DNA of 30,836 nt from a virus. Both the position numbers and the translations under genes were made by a program. Under the pieces are notes generated by a model. It was not told where the DNA came from. It saw only the letters and a program-made list of their open reading frames with translations, and did not search any database. Positions 29,309-30,836 of the stretch are shown here, piece by piece. Numbering within the stretch: the stretch's first letter is position 1; every line of letters starts with the position of its first letter. Location: IMG/VR virus record IMGVR_UViG_3300044610_000022, positions 1 through 30,836 of that record. The stretch is one strand, 5' to 3'.

Positions 29309-29841
29309 TATTTAGGTTGTTTTATTATGTCGTTAAATAGTTTACTTGCTTCAAGTCCGTATTTATCTATTAACTCGTTTGGTAGGTTTTTGTATGCTGC
29401 CTCAAATGGCTTCGTGAAAAATAAACTCGGTTTAATTCCTTTAGAGTATATACTTCTGGTCATTAACCACGCAGTAGATTTGTAACTCATAAACTTACCG
29501 CTCTTTCTATCTTTGAATTGGATTCGTCTTTGTGTAACCCACTTCTCCATAGCTGCCGTTAAGCCGCCTTTCTTACCTGTACCGCTTCCAAATCTAAACG
29601 GAGATTGTGGTGCCTTGCTTGCACTTTTCTTTCCTTTAACTCCTAAGTCCTGATACGCTCCGTATTCTTCCATACTAAAGTACATACCTATGGAATTAGG
29701 AAATACTTTTACTTCTCCTTCGATAGAGTTGTATAGCTTCTTACTAACGTTCTTATCCTTGTTCGTAAGGTTACGTTTAGCTTGTGCTATTATATGGTCT
29801 TTAAACCTATCTAAAGCCTTTTGTACTTCGTCTTTCTGCAT
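29308..29841 (-). CDS. HK97 gp10-like tail-joining protein
   Basis: A 177-residue basic protein. VQKALDRFKDHIIAQAKRNL, KKLYNSIEGEVKVFPNSIGM and YFSMEEYGAYQDLGVKGKK follow the HK97 gp10-like family (the strand before EYGxYxDxG is characteristic), with a long basic insert and LFFTKPFEAAYKNLPNELID at the end. These proteins form part of the neck joining head and tail. It starts one base after the tail-completion gene's stop region. Confidence 0.78.
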   Translation of the reverse strand: MQKDEVQKALDRFKDHIIAQAKRNLTNKDKNVSKKLYNSIEGEVKVFPNSIGMYFSMEEYGAYQDLGVKGKKSASKAPQSPFRFGSGTGKKGGLTAAMEKWVTQRRIQFKDRKSGKFMSYKSTAWLMTRSIYSKGIKPSLFFTKPFEAAYKNLPNELIDKYGLEASKLFNDIIKQPK

Positions 29842-29842
29842 C

Positions 29843-30298
29843 TTAACAGATACTCATTTCGTTTTTAACCAACACATCGAATGTCATTGTCCACCCTGCT
29901 AAAAGATTCTCAAAGCGTTCTGTGAATGGTTCGCAATTAGGAACACCATCTATCTGAAATAAATCCGTGTATAACGTGCCTCGTCTCATTACTTCATATA
30001 CTCGTTGAAGAACTGCTAACTGAGTATTCAATACATCTTGTTCGTTATCGTTGCCTGTAAATACATCTGTAGTTTCGTCTTTTGATATATCGACAATATC
30101 CATTGCAATGATGCTTACGTTAAACCTCAACACGTTTTCCTCAAACGATGCCGAGTTAACCATAATGTGAGACAAAGGAAATATAGTCTGTTTAGCTAAG
30201 TCAACATTAAAGATGCTCCCCTCTGTAACTGAATTAACAAACGGAGAACTATTTAACTCCGTCTTTAACTTATCTATAATCGTGTAGAATCCTACCAT
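29843..30298 (-). CDS. Tail terminator/completion-like protein
   Basis: A 151-residue protein (FYTIIDKLKTELNSSPFVNS, SHIMVNSASFEENVLRFNVS, LNTQLAVLQRVYEVMRRG) with alpha-beta pattern and no Cys in the core. The position next to a gp10-like protein and the fold-like pattern of an N-terminal helix and four strands fit a tail terminator of siphophages. It overlaps the end of the minus-one-frame chaperone-like gene by 7 bases. Moderate confidence; no decisive motif. Confidence 0.6.
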   Translation of the reverse strand: MVGFYTIIDKLKTELNSSPFVNSVTEGSIFNVDLAKQTIFPLSHIMVNSASFEENVLRFNVSIIAMDIVDISKDETTDVFTGNDNEQDVLNTQLAVLQRVYEVMRRGTLYTDLFQIDGVPNCEPFTERFENLLAGWTMTFDVLVKNEMSIC

Positions 30299-30564
30299 TT
30301 TTGTTGTTGCTTTTTAATTTGTCTAATTTCTATTTCCGTCTTTTGCTTCTCGAATGTTAGTAAGGTCAAACACTTAACCAATGGTTCTCTGGTAACTGCG
30401 TCAAATCTTGTAATGTCTCCTTTAGCGAGTGCATATATGCTTTGATACCATCCCCATTGTTTTCCAAATTGAGTTTGCTCTGAATAGTCGTTAAGTCCAT
30501 CCCCTTCATCTCCTTCTCCAAATAGTCCATCAAAGCCGTCAACAATTCGCTTCCTAAAGTCCAA
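30292..30564 (-). CDS. Tail-assembly-chaperone-like product, minus-one frame (GT-like)
   Basis: This frame encodes FGKQWGWYQSIYALAKGD, ITRFDAVTREPLVKCL and FEKQKTEIEIRQIKKQQ, clearly protein-like. It has no ATG; it opens upstream through a run of nine T (30563-30571), where the frame is minus one relative to the gene it overlaps. A TTG at 30564 is the only plausible separate start. I infer that it is made as a frameshift extension, as in the G/GT pair of lambda-type tail chaperones. The overlap of about 200 bases in two coding frames is longer than usual. A separate TTG start or a homopolymer error are the alternatives. Confidence 0.7.
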   Translation of the reverse strand: MDFRKRIVDGFDGLFGEGDEGDGLNDYSEQTQFGKQWGWYQSIYALAKGDITRFDAVTREPLVKCLTLLTFEKQKTEIEIRQIKKQQQKW

Positions 30565-30836
30565 AAAAAAACCGATGCACCAAACACTACATTTAAAGGT
30601 GCATACTTCATTACTTCCGAATAGTTAGCAGTTCCGTTGTACTCTTCTATTTCGTATTTTTCTCCTTTACGCTTTGTGATAGGTCTATACATTGCTGCCA
30701 TAGCTTTATGCATCGTGTCCCAATCTGTAAGATTGCGTTCTATATCGATATACTCACCCCAAGATATATTCTCTAAGTCAGGTACAAATCCGAACTCTAA
30801 ATCTCCTATCTTAAATCTGTGTTCAAACTTTTGCTT
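30366..30836 (-). CDS. Tail-assembly-chaperone-like protein (5' end cut by window edge)
   Basis: The open frame runs from the window edge to the stop at 30366 (156 codons seen). It contains KFEHRFKIGDLEFGFVPDLE, ISWGEYIDIERNLTDWDT, HKAMAAMYRPITKRKGEKYE and VFFWTLGSELLTALMDYLEK. The pattern WGEYIDIE...MYRPI and the helix after SVFF match tail assembly or virion proteins of flavobacterial phages as I recall them. At GTTTTTTTTTGG (30561-30572) the minus-one frame leads into the product at 30292. By analogy with lambda G and GT this protein would chaperone the tape measure protein. Its N-terminus lies outside the window. Confidence 0.68.
   Translation of the reverse strand, partial: KQKFEHRFKIGDLEFGFVPDLENISWGEYIDIERNLTDWDTMHKAMAAMYRPITKRKGEKYEIEEYNGTANYSEVMKYAPLNVVFGASVFFWTLGSELLTALMDYLEKEMKGMDLTTIQSKLNLENNGDGIKAYMHSLKETLQDLTQLPENHWLSV
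30563..30571 (-). other. Run of nine T: candidate ribosomal slippage site
   Basis: In the frame of the longer gene the codons read GTT TTT TTT TGG. Phe tRNAs can re-pair perfectly one base back, so a minus-one slip enters the frame that runs to 30292. No strong stem was checked for beyond the run; the G-rich stretch at about 30500-30520 may help pausing. Confidence 0.6.

Noticed and set aside
1-30836. Window as a complete circular genome
   Set aside because: Joining the ends would fuse the terminase in frame to the tail-chaperone-like gene without a stop, so sequence is missing at the join.
1-30836. CRISPR array, tRNA genes, insertion sequence or integrase
   Set aside because: I looked for regular repeats, cloverleaf-like genes, transposase and integrase motifs and saw none; a dedicated search would be needed to exclude tRNA fully.

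Overview
The window is a densely packed, AT-rich piece of a tailed double-stranded DNA phage (or prophage) of the Bacteroidota, most likely infecting a flavobacterium. Three things point there. Two well-formed promoters have the Bacteroidota-specific shape (TTTG or CTTG, 19 bp, TAnnTTTG). Shine-Dalgarno sequences are largely missing and gene starts are A-rich. Several structural proteins are of types I associate with flavobacterial phages. Every supported gene is on the minus strand, so transcription runs from high to low coordinates. Genes overlap by 1, 4 or about 15 bases almost everywhere, and no stretch above 300 bases lacks a gene.

In order of transcription, 30836 to 23873 is a tail module: a tail-assembly-chaperone-like pair read in two overlapping frames around a run of nine T, tail-completion and gp10-like neck proteins, two large tail or tail-tip proteins and a tape measure protein. 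23854 to 17029 is a head module: an XkdF-type protease, a scaffold-like acidic coiled-coil protein, the major capsid protein, a tail-tube-like protein, a portal with a MuF-like C-terminal region and a head-tail connector carrying an inserted glycine-rich domain. Strong intrinsic terminators follow the capsid gene and the tail-tube-like gene. 17018 to 14512 holds adhesin or fibre-like proteins, two small membrane proteins (holin candidates) and an M15 peptidase endolysin, closed by a terminator.

14475 to 13699 is a DEDD 3'-5' exonuclease with its own terminator. A promoter at 13507-13537 then starts the early/replication operon, 13469 to 6017. It holds small unknown genes, a stand-alone DnaA domain IV protein, an ERF annealing protein, a GIY-YIG-like protein, a YqaJ-like exonuclease, an ssDNA-binding-like protein, a DUF6291-like replication protein, a DnaB/RecA-type helicase, a PP-loop (PAPS reductase-like) enzyme, a PD-(D/E)XK-like protein and NinG. 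Between the ssDNA-binding-like gene and the replication gene lies a leader (9308-9397) whose interlocking inverted repeats could form a pseudoknot.

A second promoter at 5968-5998 drives the last operon: many tiny genes, a sigma-70-like factor, a ParB-methyltransferase fusion, a terminase small subunit candidate and the terminase large subunit, which runs off the left end. No integrase, repressor, tRNA or CRISPR array is visible, so lifestyle cannot be settled from this window.
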